From NCBI GenBank assembly GCA_024640835.1, contig JAHEEH010000046.1:1-9163 (forward strand): a stretch of DNA of 9,163 nt, written 5' to 3'. The notes under the pieces are model-generated. The model was not told the origin of the DNA. It did not search any database and saw only the letters and a list, made by a program, of their open reading frames with translations. Below are positions 1 through 6,453 of the stretch, piece after piece. Both the position numbers and the translations under genes were made by a program. Positions within the stretch are counted from its first letter, which is position 1, and the number at the start of each line of letters is the position of its first letter. This DNA comes from Bacteroidota bacterium (GTDB taxonomy: Bacteria > Bacteroidota > Rhodothermia > Rhodothermales > UBA10348).

Positions 1-510
1 CTGGCGTCGCTCAGGGGGGACCCCCGCCTGTCCGGTCTGCGCGTGGCGCTCCTGGGTCGCGTCGATGCGTCCGTCAGGGACGCCGTGAGGGCTCATGCCC
101 TGGCGGACTTCGTGTCCGTGGAGGAGAACTGCCCGCACGACGAGGCGATCGCCAGGATGGTGGGAGCGGACGCCCTTCTCCTTGCGATCAACAGGGTGCC
201 CGGGGCCGAAGGGATCGTCACCGGCAAGGTCTACGAGTACGTCGCTTCCGGACGTCCGGTGCTCGGAATCGGTCCCGCGGGCGGCGAGGCGGCCGACGTG
301 CTCTCCCGGAGCGGCGCCGGGCGGATGTTCGACCATGGAGACGAAGCCGGCGTGCGAGGCCATCTGCTTGCGTTGGCTGATGGCTGGCGGACGGGCAGAC
401 CGGTTCCCGGGGCGTCGACGGCGTCGGCCGGACCGTTCAGTCGCAGGACCCGGATCCGGGAACTCGCGCGGGTGCTGGACCGCGCATTCGATGCCGTGGC
501 GCACCCCTGA
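1..510 (+). CDS. GT-B family glycosyltransferase, C-terminal part (5' end outside window)
   Basis: The frame is open from the first base and ends with TGA at 508-510, so 169 residues of the C-terminal part are visible and the start lies upstream. The pattern is that of the donor-binding lobe of GT-B glycosyltransferases (GT4-like). A segment reading 'FVSVEENCPHDEAIARM' then 'GADALLLAI' is followed by 'TGKVYEYVASGRPVLGIGP', whose Glu in E-Y-V-A-S-G-R-P is the usual nucleotide-sugar contact. After that comes 'GGEAADVLSRSGAG', the typical loop before the last helices. Such enzymes move a sugar from a nucleotide donor onto a growing cell-surface glycan at the inner membrane. Only 11 bases separate it from the following sugar epimerase gene, which supports a polysaccharide (O-antigen or capsule-like) cluster. 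Donor and acceptor cannot be told from this part. An internal GTG at 43 is in frame but is not the real start, because homologous-looking sequence continues upstream. Confidence 0.85.
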   Translation: MASLRGDPRLSGLRVALLGRVDASVRDAVRAHALADFVSVEENCPHDEAIARMVGADALLLAINRVPGAEGIVTGKVYEYVASGRPVLGIGPAGGEAADVLSRSGAGRMFDHGDEAGVRGHLLALADGWRTGRPVPGASTASAGPFSRRTRIRELARVLDRAFDAVAHP

Positions 511-521
511 TTCCGTTCATC

Positions 522-1595
522 ATGCCGAGCATGCCGATGCACATCGTATCGATCGTGGGGGCCAGGCCGCAGTTCGTGAAGGCGTCGGTCGTGAGCCGCG
601 TCCTCAGGGATCGGGGAATGGAGGAGACCCTGGTTCACACGGGGCAGCATTACGATCCCGCCATGAGCGAGATCTTCTTCGACGAGCTGGGGATTCCGCC
701 TCCCGACCACAATCTGGACGTGGGCTCCGGCTCGCACGCCGAGCAGACCGGTGCGATGATGGTGGGGCTCGAACGCCTGATGGAGGCTCGGCGGCCGGAT
801 GGCGTGCTGGTCTACGGTGACACCAATTCGACCATCGCGGGCGCCCTCGTGGCGGCCAAGCTCGTGCTCCCGCTGGCCCACGTCGAGGCGGGTCTCCGCT
901 CGTTCAATCGCGCCATGCCCGAGGAGGTCAACCGGATCGTCACCGACCGGCTGTCCGATCTTCTGTTCTGTCCGACGGAAACGGCGGTCCGACAGCTCGC
1001 CTCGGAGGGCATCGTGCGGGGAGTGTCCCTTACGGGCGACGTCATGCTGGAGGTGACGAGACACTTCGCGGAGCGTGCCGACGCGCAGGTCGCGCTCTCC
1101 GGCATCACGCACCACGAACCGGGGCGCTACGGGGTCGCGACCGTTCATCGCGCGGAAAACGCGGACGACCCGGCGAGGCTTGCGGGCATCCTGGAAGGTC
1201 TCGCCAGCCTGGAGTTCCCCGTGGTTCTTCCGCTGCATCCCCGGACACGCCGGCGGATCGATCAGCAGGTCGTTCCGTCGAACGTCGACCTGATCGAGCC
1301 CCTCGGATACCTGCCCATGCTCACGCTCGTCCGGAATGCGCGCTGCGTGCTCACCGATTCCGGCGGGCTGCAGAAGGAGGCCGTGTGGCTCGGGACGCCG
1401 TGCGTCACCCTGAGGGAGGAGACCGAATGGGTGGAGACGCTGGTCGGCGGTTGGAATCGCCTGGCGGGCGCCGATCCCGTCCGGATACGGGAGGCCGTGG
1501 ATCGTCGTCCGACGGGCCGTCCGCCGGAATTCGGCAACGCCCCGGGCGGCCCGGCTTCGGCCTTGATCGCGACGGCCCTCGAATCACTCGGCTGA
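522..1595 (+). CDS. wecB: UDP-N-acetylglucosamine 2-epimerase (non-hydrolysing) family
   Basis: This 357-residue protein is of normal length for the family that interconverts UDP-GlcNAc and UDP-ManNAc, feeding ManNAc-type sugars into surface polysaccharide. It opens with the family's N-terminal signature '[11 protein letters not shown]' (residues 11-21). Key residues match those known from E. coli WecB: Asp100 in 'YGDTNST', Glu122 in 'HVEAGLRS', Glu134 in 'MPEEVNR' and His209 in 'TVHRAEN'. The C-terminal UDP-binding part has '[10 protein letters not shown]' (279-288) and 'LREETEW' (297-303). Three in-frame ATGs (522, 531, 537) compete and none has a clear Shine-Dalgarno; 537 best fits the usual family start, just before the first beta strand. 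The 'SFNRAMPEE' loop also occurs in WbpI-type epimerases that act on UDP-2,3-diacetamido-glucuronic acid, so the exact substrate is open. The symbol is given at family level. The gene follows a glycosyltransferase by 11 bases, probably in one operon. Confidence 0.9.
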   Translation: MPSMPMHIVSIVGARPQFVKASVVSRVLRDRGMEETLVHTGQHYDPAMSEIFFDELGIPPPDHNLDVGSGSHAEQTGAMMVGLERLMEARRPDGVLVYGDTNSTIAGALVAAKLVLPLAHVEAGLRSFNRAMPEEVNRIVTDRLSDLLFCPTETAVRQLASEGIVRGVSLTGDVMLEVTRHFAERADAQVALSGITHHEPGRYGVATVHRAENADDPARLAGILEGLASLEFPVVLPLHPRTRRRIDQQVVPSNVDLIEPLGYLPMLTLVRNARCVLTDSGGLQKEAVWLGTPCVTLREETEWVETLVGGWNRLAGADPVRIREAVDRRPTGRPPEFGNAPGGPASALIATALESLG

Positions 1596-1670
1596 GCGAG
1601 CCGTCGGGATTTCGGCCTCTCCCGTTCCGAAGGCGGACGCCGTGCACGCGAAAACACGAACGAAACCGGT

Positions 1671-1700
1671 TTGACAACCCGTTCGGGCCGCGTCTATATT
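1671..1700 (+). promoter_or_regulatory. Sigma70-type promoter for the BMC shell genes
   Basis: A perfect -35 hexamer TTGACA (1671-1676) is followed after 18 bases by TATATT (1695-1700), a good -10 match. Both sit in one of the few AT-richer patches of the window, in the only spacer over 200 bases, and point toward the BMC genes. Transcription would start near 1707, giving a 5' leader of about 107 bases before the ATG at 1814. This is a motif call; activity is inferred. Confidence 0.7.
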
Positions 1701-1711
1701 CGCTCGACCGT

Positions 1712-1744
1712 CTCCGTGCTCCGGCTCCGGGCTCCGTGCTCCGG
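1712..1744 (+). repeat. Short direct repeat in the BMC leader
   Basis: The 13-base unit CTCCGTGCTCCGG occurs at 1712-1724 and again, identical, at 1732-1744, a 20-base period with a related CTCCGG between the copies. It starts a few bases after the expected transcription start. It may be a protein-binding site in the early leader or simply a local slippage duplication. Confidence 0.5.
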
Positions 1745-1772
1745 GTGCCCCAGAACGGGGGGCAGCCCAACC

Positions 1773-1792
1773 GGCGGCGCGGTCAGGCCGCC
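1773..1792 (+). promoter_or_regulatory. GC-rich hairpin in the 5' leader of the BMC genes
   Basis: GGCGGC (1773-1778) can pair with GCCGCC (1787-1792) across an 8-base loop, 21 bases before the ATG at 1814. It lacks a following T-run, so it is not an intrinsic terminator. It could modulate translation or leader stability, which would matter because no Shine-Dalgarno is visible before the start. In such GC-rich DNA a 6-bp stem can arise by chance. Confidence 0.3.
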
Positions 1793-1813
1793 CGCAATCA
1801 AAGATTCTCCGCC

Positions 1814-2098
1814 ATGTCTGACGACTACGGAATAGCCCTAGGGATGATCGAGACTCGCGGTCTCGTCGGCGCGATCGAGGCAGCCGACGCCATGGTCAAG
1901 GCCGCTCGTGTCCGACTCGTGGGGAAGGAGACCATCGGTGGCGGGTACGTCACCGTCATGGTTCGTGGGGACGTAGGGGCCGTCAAGGCCGCGACGGATG
2001 CCGGTGCGGCCGCTGCCGAGCGGGTCGGCGAGCTGGTTTCCGTGCACGTCATTCCCCGGCCCCACGGAGACGTGGAGACGATCCTCCCGCAGGGCTGA
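1814..2098 (+). CDS. BMC-domain microcompartment shell protein, hexamer type (PduA/EutM/CcmK-like)
   Basis: A 94-residue protein that is essentially one BMC domain (residues 8-91), the size and sequence of canonical hexamer-forming shell proteins. These tile into the protein shell around metabolosomes or carboxysomes. Visible hallmarks are '[20 protein letters not shown]' (8-27), the edge lysine K29, '[20 protein letters not shown]' (48-67) and '[16 protein letters not shown]' (77-92). The pore loop reads T-I-G-G-G-Y (40-45). Glycine replaces the pore serine of PduA/EutM, as I recall for the Haliangium ochraceum hexamer. The frame is open far upstream, but ATG 1814 matches the family start, and the extra upstream sequence is basic and unlike shell proteins. 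There is no clear Shine-Dalgarno. A strong promoter lies about 110 bases upstream, and a second BMC gene follows after 30 bases. No cargo enzyme is in the window, so the compartment's chemistry cannot be told. Confidence 0.93.
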   Translation: MSDDYGIALGMIETRGLVGAIEAADAMVKAARVRLVGKETIGGGYVTVMVRGDVGAVKAATDAGAAAAERVGELVSVHVIPRPHGDVETILPQG

Positions 2099-2128
2099 TC
2101 CGATCGCCCGCGCCAGGCTGGCACTGTC

Positions 2129-2596
2129 ATGAACGGACCCGACCAGGACGCCCTCGGGATCGTGGAAACCCGGGGACTCGTTGCGGCCATCGAGGCTGCG
2201 GACGCCATGCTCAAGGCGGCGAACGTCCGCCTGGTGCGCGTCGAGAAGACCGTACCCGCCCTGATGTCGGTCCAGATCCTGGGTGAGACGGCCGCCGTGC
2301 GGTCTGCCGTGGACGCCGGCAAGCTGGCGGCCGAAAAGGTCGGAACCGTCGTGTCGGTACACGTCATCCCGCGGCCCGCGGACGATACGGTTCGCCTTCA
2401 GCGGCTCGGTCCCGTGGCGCCCGCCTCCCGTCCCGTACGAACCGTCAAGACGGCCGGTCCGGGACTCGAGGACATGACCGTGCGCGAGCTCCGGGCTCTT
2501 GCACGGGAGACGCCCGGACTCCCCATCCAGGGCAGGGCCATCGCGCGGGTGAGCAAGACCGAGCTGCTCGACGCGTTCAAGCACCGCTCCGGATGA
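2129..2596 (+). CDS. BMC-domain shell protein with C-terminal SAP/Rho_N-like extension
   Basis: A 155-residue protein with three parts. Residues 7-84 are a BMC domain: '[20 protein letters not shown]', 'VKTV'-type core strands, 'GETAAVRSAVDAGKLAAEKVG' split over 52-72, and 'VSVHVIPRP' (75-83). Residues 86-112 are a Pro/Val/Arg-rich linker. Residues 113-152 are a small predicted helix-extended-helix module ('MTVRELRALARE', then 'IQGRAIARVSKTELLDAF') that resembles SAP or Rho N-terminal domains. The pore loop is T-V-P-A-L-M instead of the Gly-rich loop of its neighbour, so its pore should differ. Shell proteins with C-terminal appendages are known (EutK carries a helix-turn-helix-like domain, PduK an Fe-S-type tail). 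The extension may bind nucleic acid or organise the shell interior; this is inference. It lies 30 bases after the canonical hexamer gene and probably shares its promoter, so mixed assemblies are likely. Confidence 0.88.
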   Translation: MNGPDQDALGIVETRGLVAAIEAADAMLKAANVRLVRVEKTVPALMSVQILGETAAVRSAVDAGKLAAEKVGTVVSVHVIPRPADDTVRLQRLGPVAPASRPVRTVKTAGPGLEDMTVRELRALARETPGLPIQGRAIARVSKTELLDAFKHRSG

Positions 2597-2604
2597 CGGG
2601 GATC

Positions 2605-2616
2605 GACTCCGGAGTC
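2605..2616. repeat. 12-base perfect palindrome GACTCCGGAGTC between the BMC and ybbR-like genes
   Basis: GACTCCGGAGTC reads the same on both strands and lies 9 bases after the BMC stop codon and 36 bases before the next start. It could be an operator half-site or a weak transcript fold, but it has no loop and no T-run, so it is not an intrinsic terminator. Chance is a fair explanation. Confidence 0.25.
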
Positions 2617-2652
2617 CGGGCGTAACGAGTCCTGATCCATCGAGGACGATCC

Positions 2653-3651
2653 GTGGCGAATTCCGAATCCGGAGTAATCACGACCTGGCTTCTGGGCCGG
2701 CTGCGGACGGTATTCGACCGGGCCCAGGGTCGCGAGTCCGGTCCCGAATACCGACCTCGCCGCAAGGGGCTCGTGATCACGCTGTGCATCCTCGCCTCGG
2801 TGCTGCTCTGGTTCACGTTCGCCATCCGCGAGACCTACACGCGGATTCTGGAATTCCCGACCGAGGTGCGCAACCTGCCTGCGGACGAGGCCCTTGCCGA
2901 TCTTCCGCCGACGAGGGTGCGGGCGCAGGTCGAGGGGGAAGGCCTACAGCTCATCAGGCTGTACTACGATCCCCCCGTCATCCCGATCGACGCCGCGAGC
3001 GAGACCGTGGACCTGGCGGTCGTGGCTCCGGACGTGATCAAGAACGTCCGGCTCGATGCGGTCATGCCCCGTTCGGTCATGGTGTACAGGGAGCGCAGGA
3101 TCCAGCGTCACCTGCCGATCAGGGCTCGCGTGACCGTGAAGACGCCGGACGGTCACCATCTCATCGGCACCCTCGATCTGGATCCGGACTCCGTGTGGGT
3201 TTCGGGCGCCCAGTCCGTCGTCGGCGGCCTGCGATTCTGGCCGACCTCGAACGGGACGATCGAATCGGGAAAGGACACGCTCCGCGTGGTCGCTCCGCTG
3301 TCCGACTCACTGGCGGGCCTGGTCATGCTGTCCGAATCGACGGTTTCCATACGGGGCCAGGTCCGTGAATTTACCGAGGGCTCCAGGCTCGTGGACGTCT
3401 ACGTGCTGGACACGCCGATCGGTCAACGCGTGTCGCTCGAGCCGGCCCGTGTCCGGATCACGTTCCAGGTACCGATCGGCCAGTACGACAGGGCCATGTC
3501 GTCCGAGATGTGGGCCACCGTACCGTATGATGAGATCCGCATGGATTCCACGGGAAGCGTCGCCCCGATTCCCGCGCTTCCCGAAGGCATTACGTTCCGG
3601 CAGTTGCGGTTCGAGCCGCCGGTCCTTCGGTATTTCGACGTGCTCGATTGA
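2653..3651 (+). CDS. YbbR-like (CdaR-type) membrane-anchored protein
   Basis: A 332-residue protein beginning at GTG 2653, supported by a Shine-Dalgarno-like GAGGA (2642-2646) six bases upstream. Residues 1-38 are charged and presumably cytoplasmic. Residues 39-58 ('GLVITLCILASVLLWFTFAI') form one membrane helix, and the remaining ~270 residues should be extracytoplasmic. That part is beta-rich and looks like about three YbbR repeats (roughly 60-150, 150-235, 235-330). The clearest stretch is 'LPIRARVTVKTPDGHHLIG' followed by 'LDLDPDSVWVSGAQSVV', the typical G-x-L...P-x-x-V-x-V-x-G pattern. In Firmicutes, YbbR/CdaR binds and regulates the diadenylate cyclase CdaA. No cyclase gene is in this window, so that role cannot be assumed here. 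The next gene follows after an 83-base gap. Confidence 0.78.
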   Translation: MANSESGVITTWLLGRLRTVFDRAQGRESGPEYRPRRKGLVITLCILASVLLWFTFAIRETYTRILEFPTEVRNLPADEALADLPPTRVRAQVEGEGLQLIRLYYDPPVIPIDAASETVDLAVVAPDVIKNVRLDAVMPRSVMVYRERRIQRHLPIRARVTVKTPDGHHLIGTLDLDPDSVWVSGAQSVVGGLRFWPTSNGTIESGKDTLRVVAPLSDSLAGLVMLSESTVSIRGQVREFTEGSRLVDVYVLDTPIGQRVSLEPARVRITFQVPIGQYDRAMSSEMWATVPYDEIRMDSTGSVAPIPALPEGITFRQLRFEPPVLRYFDVLD

Positions 3652-3690
3652 GTCGGCAGGGGTCCCCATCGTCCCCGCATTCGCCGTAAC

Positions 3691-3708
3691 TTTCAATCGT
3701 AGTTGAAA
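3691..3708. promoter_or_regulatory. Possible operator: inverted repeat TTTCAA-N6-TTGAAA
   Basis: TTTCAA (3691-3696) and TTGAAA (3703-3708) are exact inverted copies with a 6-base centre, in the AT-richer part of the 83-base gap before the membrane-protein gene. TTGAAA could also serve as a -35 box, but the sequence 17 bases on (TGTACG) is a poor -10. It may be a regulator site for the downstream genes, including the men genes; this is only a motif observation. Confidence 0.3.
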
Positions 3709-3734
3709 CTAGTGCCGAGGGGTTCTGTACGACC

Positions 3735-4421
3735 ATGCCACGGGCGGAAAGACCCACCATGCCCCGCGAGGGAAGGGCCTCGAAGCCTTCGTTCGTTGAA
3801 TTGCCCACGGGAATATTCACCGCCGCCGGGACCTGGTTTCATGTCTCGGTGGGTGATCTCCGGGCGTACGCCGGTGAGGTGCTCGACCGCGTCCCGGTCG
3901 AGCAGTTGCTTCACGCGGCCGAGTCGATCCTCAGGGCTCCGCAGACCCTCGCCGTGTGGGCGCTGGTCGGGGCGCTGCTCGTCGGAACGCCGGCGCAGGC
4001 GGTCGCGGCAACCCTGGTGGTGTTCGTCGGCTGGTCCGTCGTGGGGCCCGGGTTGGTGCTGCCCGGACTGCTTCCCACCCTGCGCGTGCTCGAAACCGTT
4101 TGGCTTCAGGGCGTGGCCTTTGTGGCCGGCCTGAGCCTGCTCGGAGCAGCGGGCGCGTTGCCCGCGGTTTCGATCGGCCTGGCCGGATTCGTACTCCTGC
4201 GATGGGGGGTCGTGGGGCGTCTCGTGGAGCCCCTGGCCGGGCGGCTGCAGACTCGACTGTACGCCCTGCCCCTTGCCGACCAGGCGCTGCGGGCCGTCAT
4301 CGTGCGTACGGCCCTCCGGGAGCGTGTCTCGTTGCCGCAGGTCGACGTGATGGAGGATCGCATGCTCGAAATGGGCCGCCGCCGTCCCCGTGGAGCGACT
4401 CTTGAATCCGATGACGACTGA
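3735..4421 (+). CDS. Multi-pass membrane protein of unknown function
   Basis: I do not recognise this 228-residue protein. Residues 1-68 are mostly soluble. Then come hydrophobic segments at about 70-84, 86-104, 122-142 and 143-160, suggesting three or four membrane helices, followed by a soluble amphipathic tail (161-228) ending in Arg-rich and Asp-rich stretches ('RRRPRG', 'ESDDD'). The start is uncertain: ATG 3735 has GAGGGG 12 bases upstream (a long spacing), and ATG 3759 is an alternative with GGAAAG nearby. The first 16 residues look like a tandem repeat ('MPRAERPT', 'MPREGRAS'), which makes the second start attractive. It ends 8 bases before the histidine phosphatase gene, so it is probably cotranscribed with the menaquinone genes. 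It lacks the Asp-rich motifs of MenA prenyltransferases and should not be called one. Confidence 0.75.
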   Translation: MPRAERPTMPREGRASKPSFVELPTGIFTAAGTWFHVSVGDLRAYAGEVLDRVPVEQLLHAAESILRAPQTLAVWALVGALLVGTPAQAVAATLVVFVGWSVVGPGLVLPGLLPTLRVLETVWLQGVAFVAGLSLLGAAGALPAVSIGLAGFVLLRWGVVGRLVEPLAGRLQTRLYALPLADQALRAVIVRTALRERVSLPQVDVMEDRMLEMGRRRPRGATLESDDD

Positions 4422-4429
4422 TACCGCAG

Positions 4430-5068
4430 ATGGCTGACCTCACGATGTACCTCGTGCGACACGGCGAGACGGAGTACAACCGTCGTCGGCTCATGCAGGG
4501 CCAGCGCATCGATGCTCCGCTCAACCGCACCGGACAGGCGCAGGCCAGGGCGCTCGGCGACCGGTTCTGCCCGGTGCCGCTGGACGCGATCTACGTGAGT
4601 CCACTGCGGAGGGCCATGGCGACGGCCGCCCCCATCGTCGAGTGCCATCCCGACACCCCGGTCCACGTGGACTCGGAGCTCGCCGAGATGTCCTGGGGCG
4701 AGCTCGAAGGACGCTCCATCGACGACGTGGAGGACGTCCTGCGATCGTTCGCCCGCCGGTGGAAGGAGGGCGAATTCGACGACCGTGTGGGGGGTGGCGA
4801 GTCGATCCACGACGTCGCGGAGCGGGCCCGTCGCGTTCTGGACCGGGTCGCCGTGCGGCACGACGGGGGCACCGTGCTCGTGGTGACGCACGGGCGCTAC
4901 CTTCGGGTTCTTCTCGCCACCGCACTCCCCGAGATCGGGCTTGCCTGCATGGACCGGTTCCCGCACGCGAACACGGGGGTCTATCGCGTCATATGGCACG
5001 ACGGGAAACCCGACCTCGACCTCTCGAACTGCACGGAACACCTGGAATGGATGGGGGACGCGGCATGA
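4430..5068 (+). CDS. Histidine phosphatase (phosphoglycerate mutase-like) family protein
   Basis: A 212-residue member of branch 1 of the histidine phosphatase superfamily. The catalytic motif is 'YLVRHGETEYN' (7-17), with R10 and the phosphate-accepting H11. The other active-site residues are visible too: R61 in 'SPLRRA', the likely acid E86 in 'LAEMSWGELEG', and the second histidine H154 in 'VVTHGRYLR'. The length and the 'LMQGQRIDAPLNRTGQAQA' region are like alpha-ribazole phosphatase/GpmB-type proteins, which dephosphorylate small molecules; true glycolytic mutases are longer. Its stop codon overlaps the menF start (ATGA, 5065-5068), so it is translationally coupled to menaquinone genes. 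No phosphatase step is part of the known Men pathway, so the substrate is unknown and the link may be only one of shared expression. Confidence 0.9.
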   Translation: MADLTMYLVRHGETEYNRRRLMQGQRIDAPLNRTGQAQARALGDRFCPVPLDAIYVSPLRRAMATAAPIVECHPDTPVHVDSELAEMSWGELEGRSIDDVEDVLRSFARRWKEGEFDDRVGGGESIHDVAERARRVLDRVAVRHDGGTVLVVTHGRYLRVLLATALPEIGLACMDRFPHANTGVYRVIWHDGKPDLDLSNCTEHLEWMGDAA

Positions 5069-6453
5069 GCCGAACGCGGATCGTTCCGGAGATGCACGAG
5101 GCGGCCACGACGCTCGCGGCCGAAATGCGCCGCATCGCCGCATCCGGCCGGTACGGCGGCCCCGTCATCCAGCGGCTCGCCGTTCCGGCGCCCCGCCTGC
5201 ACCCGGTCGAGTGGCTGTCCGCGCGGGCGTCCGGCACGCGGGGCATCTGGTCTCCACGCCACGAGAACACGACCACCGCCTACTGGGGCGTGGCCGACTC
5301 GTACGAGGGAGAGGACGAGGTCGACTTCGACCGGCTGGCGGCCTACGTGCATCACATGCTGGACGGAGCCGATGATGCCGTCCGATATACGGGCGGGATG
5401 CGTTTCGACGCAAGGCGGACGCCGGATCCGCTCTGGGAGCCGTTCGGGATCTCGAGGTTCATCCTCCCGAGGTTCGAATACACGGTGCTGCCGAAGCGGG
5501 CCGAGCTGGCCTGCAACCTCGTGTGGCCCCACGATCGGAGGGTCATCGACGGCCTGGCCTCGGAATGCGAAAAGCTCGGCACCGTTGCCGCTGTCGAGCC
5601 GGCGGGGCTGCCGACACCGGAATCACGCGTCGACGATCCCGGTCAGCCGGAGTGGCTCCGGCGCGTCTCGGATGCGCTGGACGCCATCGACGAGCGCTCC
5701 CTGCAGAAGATCGTGCTTGCACGGCGCACCACGTTCCGATTCCCGGTGTCCGTGGACGCTCTCGCCCTATTCCGGGCACTGGGCGAGGGGACGCCCAACC
5801 GGTTCCACTTCTACATGGAAGCGGCCGGCGGCCGCGCCTTCCTCGGGGCTTCTCCGGAGCGCCTGTTCCGGCGCGAGGAGTTGTACCTGTTCTCCGAGGC
5901 CGTTGCGGGATCGCGCCCGCGCGTTGCCGACGCGGCCGGGGACGAGGTCCTGCGGTCGGCCCTGCTGCACAGCGACAAGGAGCAGCGGGAGCACCTGAGC
6001 GTCCGCTGGGCCATCGAGGAAGTCCTCCGCCCGTTCTGTGAGCTTCTTTCGGTCGACGCCAGGGCCACGGAGATGATGCTGGCCCGCGGAAGGCATCTCG
6101 TGTCCCGGTTCGAGGGCGTGCTCCGATCGGGCGTCTCGTCGTGGGACCTGCTTCGGCACCTGCATCCGACGCCGGCGACCGGCGGCTACCCGGCACCGGC
6201 CGCGCTCAAGGCGATCCGCCGGACCGAGACCTTCGACCGGGGATGGTACGCGGGCCCCGTAGGTTGTGTGGGTCGCGGCTTCGCAGAGTTTGCCGTCGCC
6301 CTCCGCTGTGGACTGGTCGTCGGGTCCGATCTGCACCTGTTTTCGGGCGCCGGGATCGTGACCGGCTCCGAGCCCGAGGCGGAGTGGGACGAAATCGAGA
6401 ACAAGATCGTGGACTTCGTCCGCACGCTTCGCCTTGTCGCGGACCCCGTCTGA
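5065..6453 (+). CDS. menF: Isochorismate synthase (menaquinone pathway)
   Basis: A 462-residue chorismate-utilising enzyme that should isomerise chorismate to isochorismate, the first committed step of menaquinone synthesis. The N-terminal third (about 1-190) is the variable structural part. The catalytic domain has 'LQKIVLARR' (213-221) with the base-type lysine K215, 'FLGASPERLFRRE' (259-271), 'EAVAGSRPR' (278-286), 'DKEQREH' (304-310), 'LHPTPATGGYP' (366-376), 'FDRGWYAGPVG' (390-400) and 'FSGAGIVTGSEPEAEWDEIENK' split over 426-447, carrying the Mg-binding acids. The frame is open from 4642, but the upstream part overlaps the phosphatase. ATG 5065 gives the normal MenF length and a four-base overlap with that gene. 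Placement before menD, menH and menB makes MenF more likely than a siderophore-type EntC/DhbC or TrpE. It ends inside the start of menD (20-base overlap). Confidence 0.94.
   Translation: MSRTRIVPEMHEAATTLAAEMRRIAASGRYGGPVIQRLAVPAPRLHPVEWLSARASGTRGIWSPRHENTTTAYWGVADSYEGEDEVDFDRLAAYVHHMLDGADDAVRYTGGMRFDARRTPDPLWEPFGISRFILPRFEYTVLPKRAELACNLVWPHDRRVIDGLASECEKLGTVAAVEPAGLPTPESRVDDPGQPEWLRRVSDALDAIDERSLQKIVLARRTTFRFPVSVDALALFRALGEGTPNRFHFYMEAAGGRAFLGASPERLFRREELYLFSEAVAGSRPRVADAAGDEVLRSALLHSDKEQREHLSVRWAIEEVLRPFCELLSVDARATEMMLARGRHLVSRFEGVLRSGVSSWDLLRHLHPTPATGGYPAPAALKAIRRTETFDRGWYAGPVGCVGRGFAEFAVALRCGLVVGSDLHLFSGAGIVTGSEPEAEWDEIENKIVDFVRTLRLVADPV

Noticed and set aside
231..1238. Long open frame on the - strand (335 codons)
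   Set aside because: It lies opposite the glycosyltransferase and epimerase, whose motifs are clear. Its translation is Arg/His/Pro-rich with no recognisable domain, as expected opposite a GC-rich gene.
1596..1660. Possible terminator after the epimerase gene
   Set aside because: Only weak 4-bp stems can be formed and there is no T-run, so an intrinsic terminator is not supported.
1385..1813. Upstream in-frame extension of the first BMC protein
   Set aside because: It overlaps the epimerase end and the promoter region, and the family N-terminus matches ATG 1814.
3735..4421. MenA (DHNA prenyltransferase) as identity of the membrane protein
   Set aside because: It is too short, with too few helices, and lacks the Asp-rich prenyl-diphosphate motifs of the UbiA family.
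4642..5064. Upstream in-frame extension of menF
   Set aside because: This stretch overlaps the phosphatase gene in another frame and is Arg/Gly/Pro-rich. MenF of normal length starts at 5065.
4106..5143. Long - strand open frame opposite the membrane protein and phosphatase
   Set aside because: No recognisable motif; it is explained by the third-position GC bias of the + strand genes.
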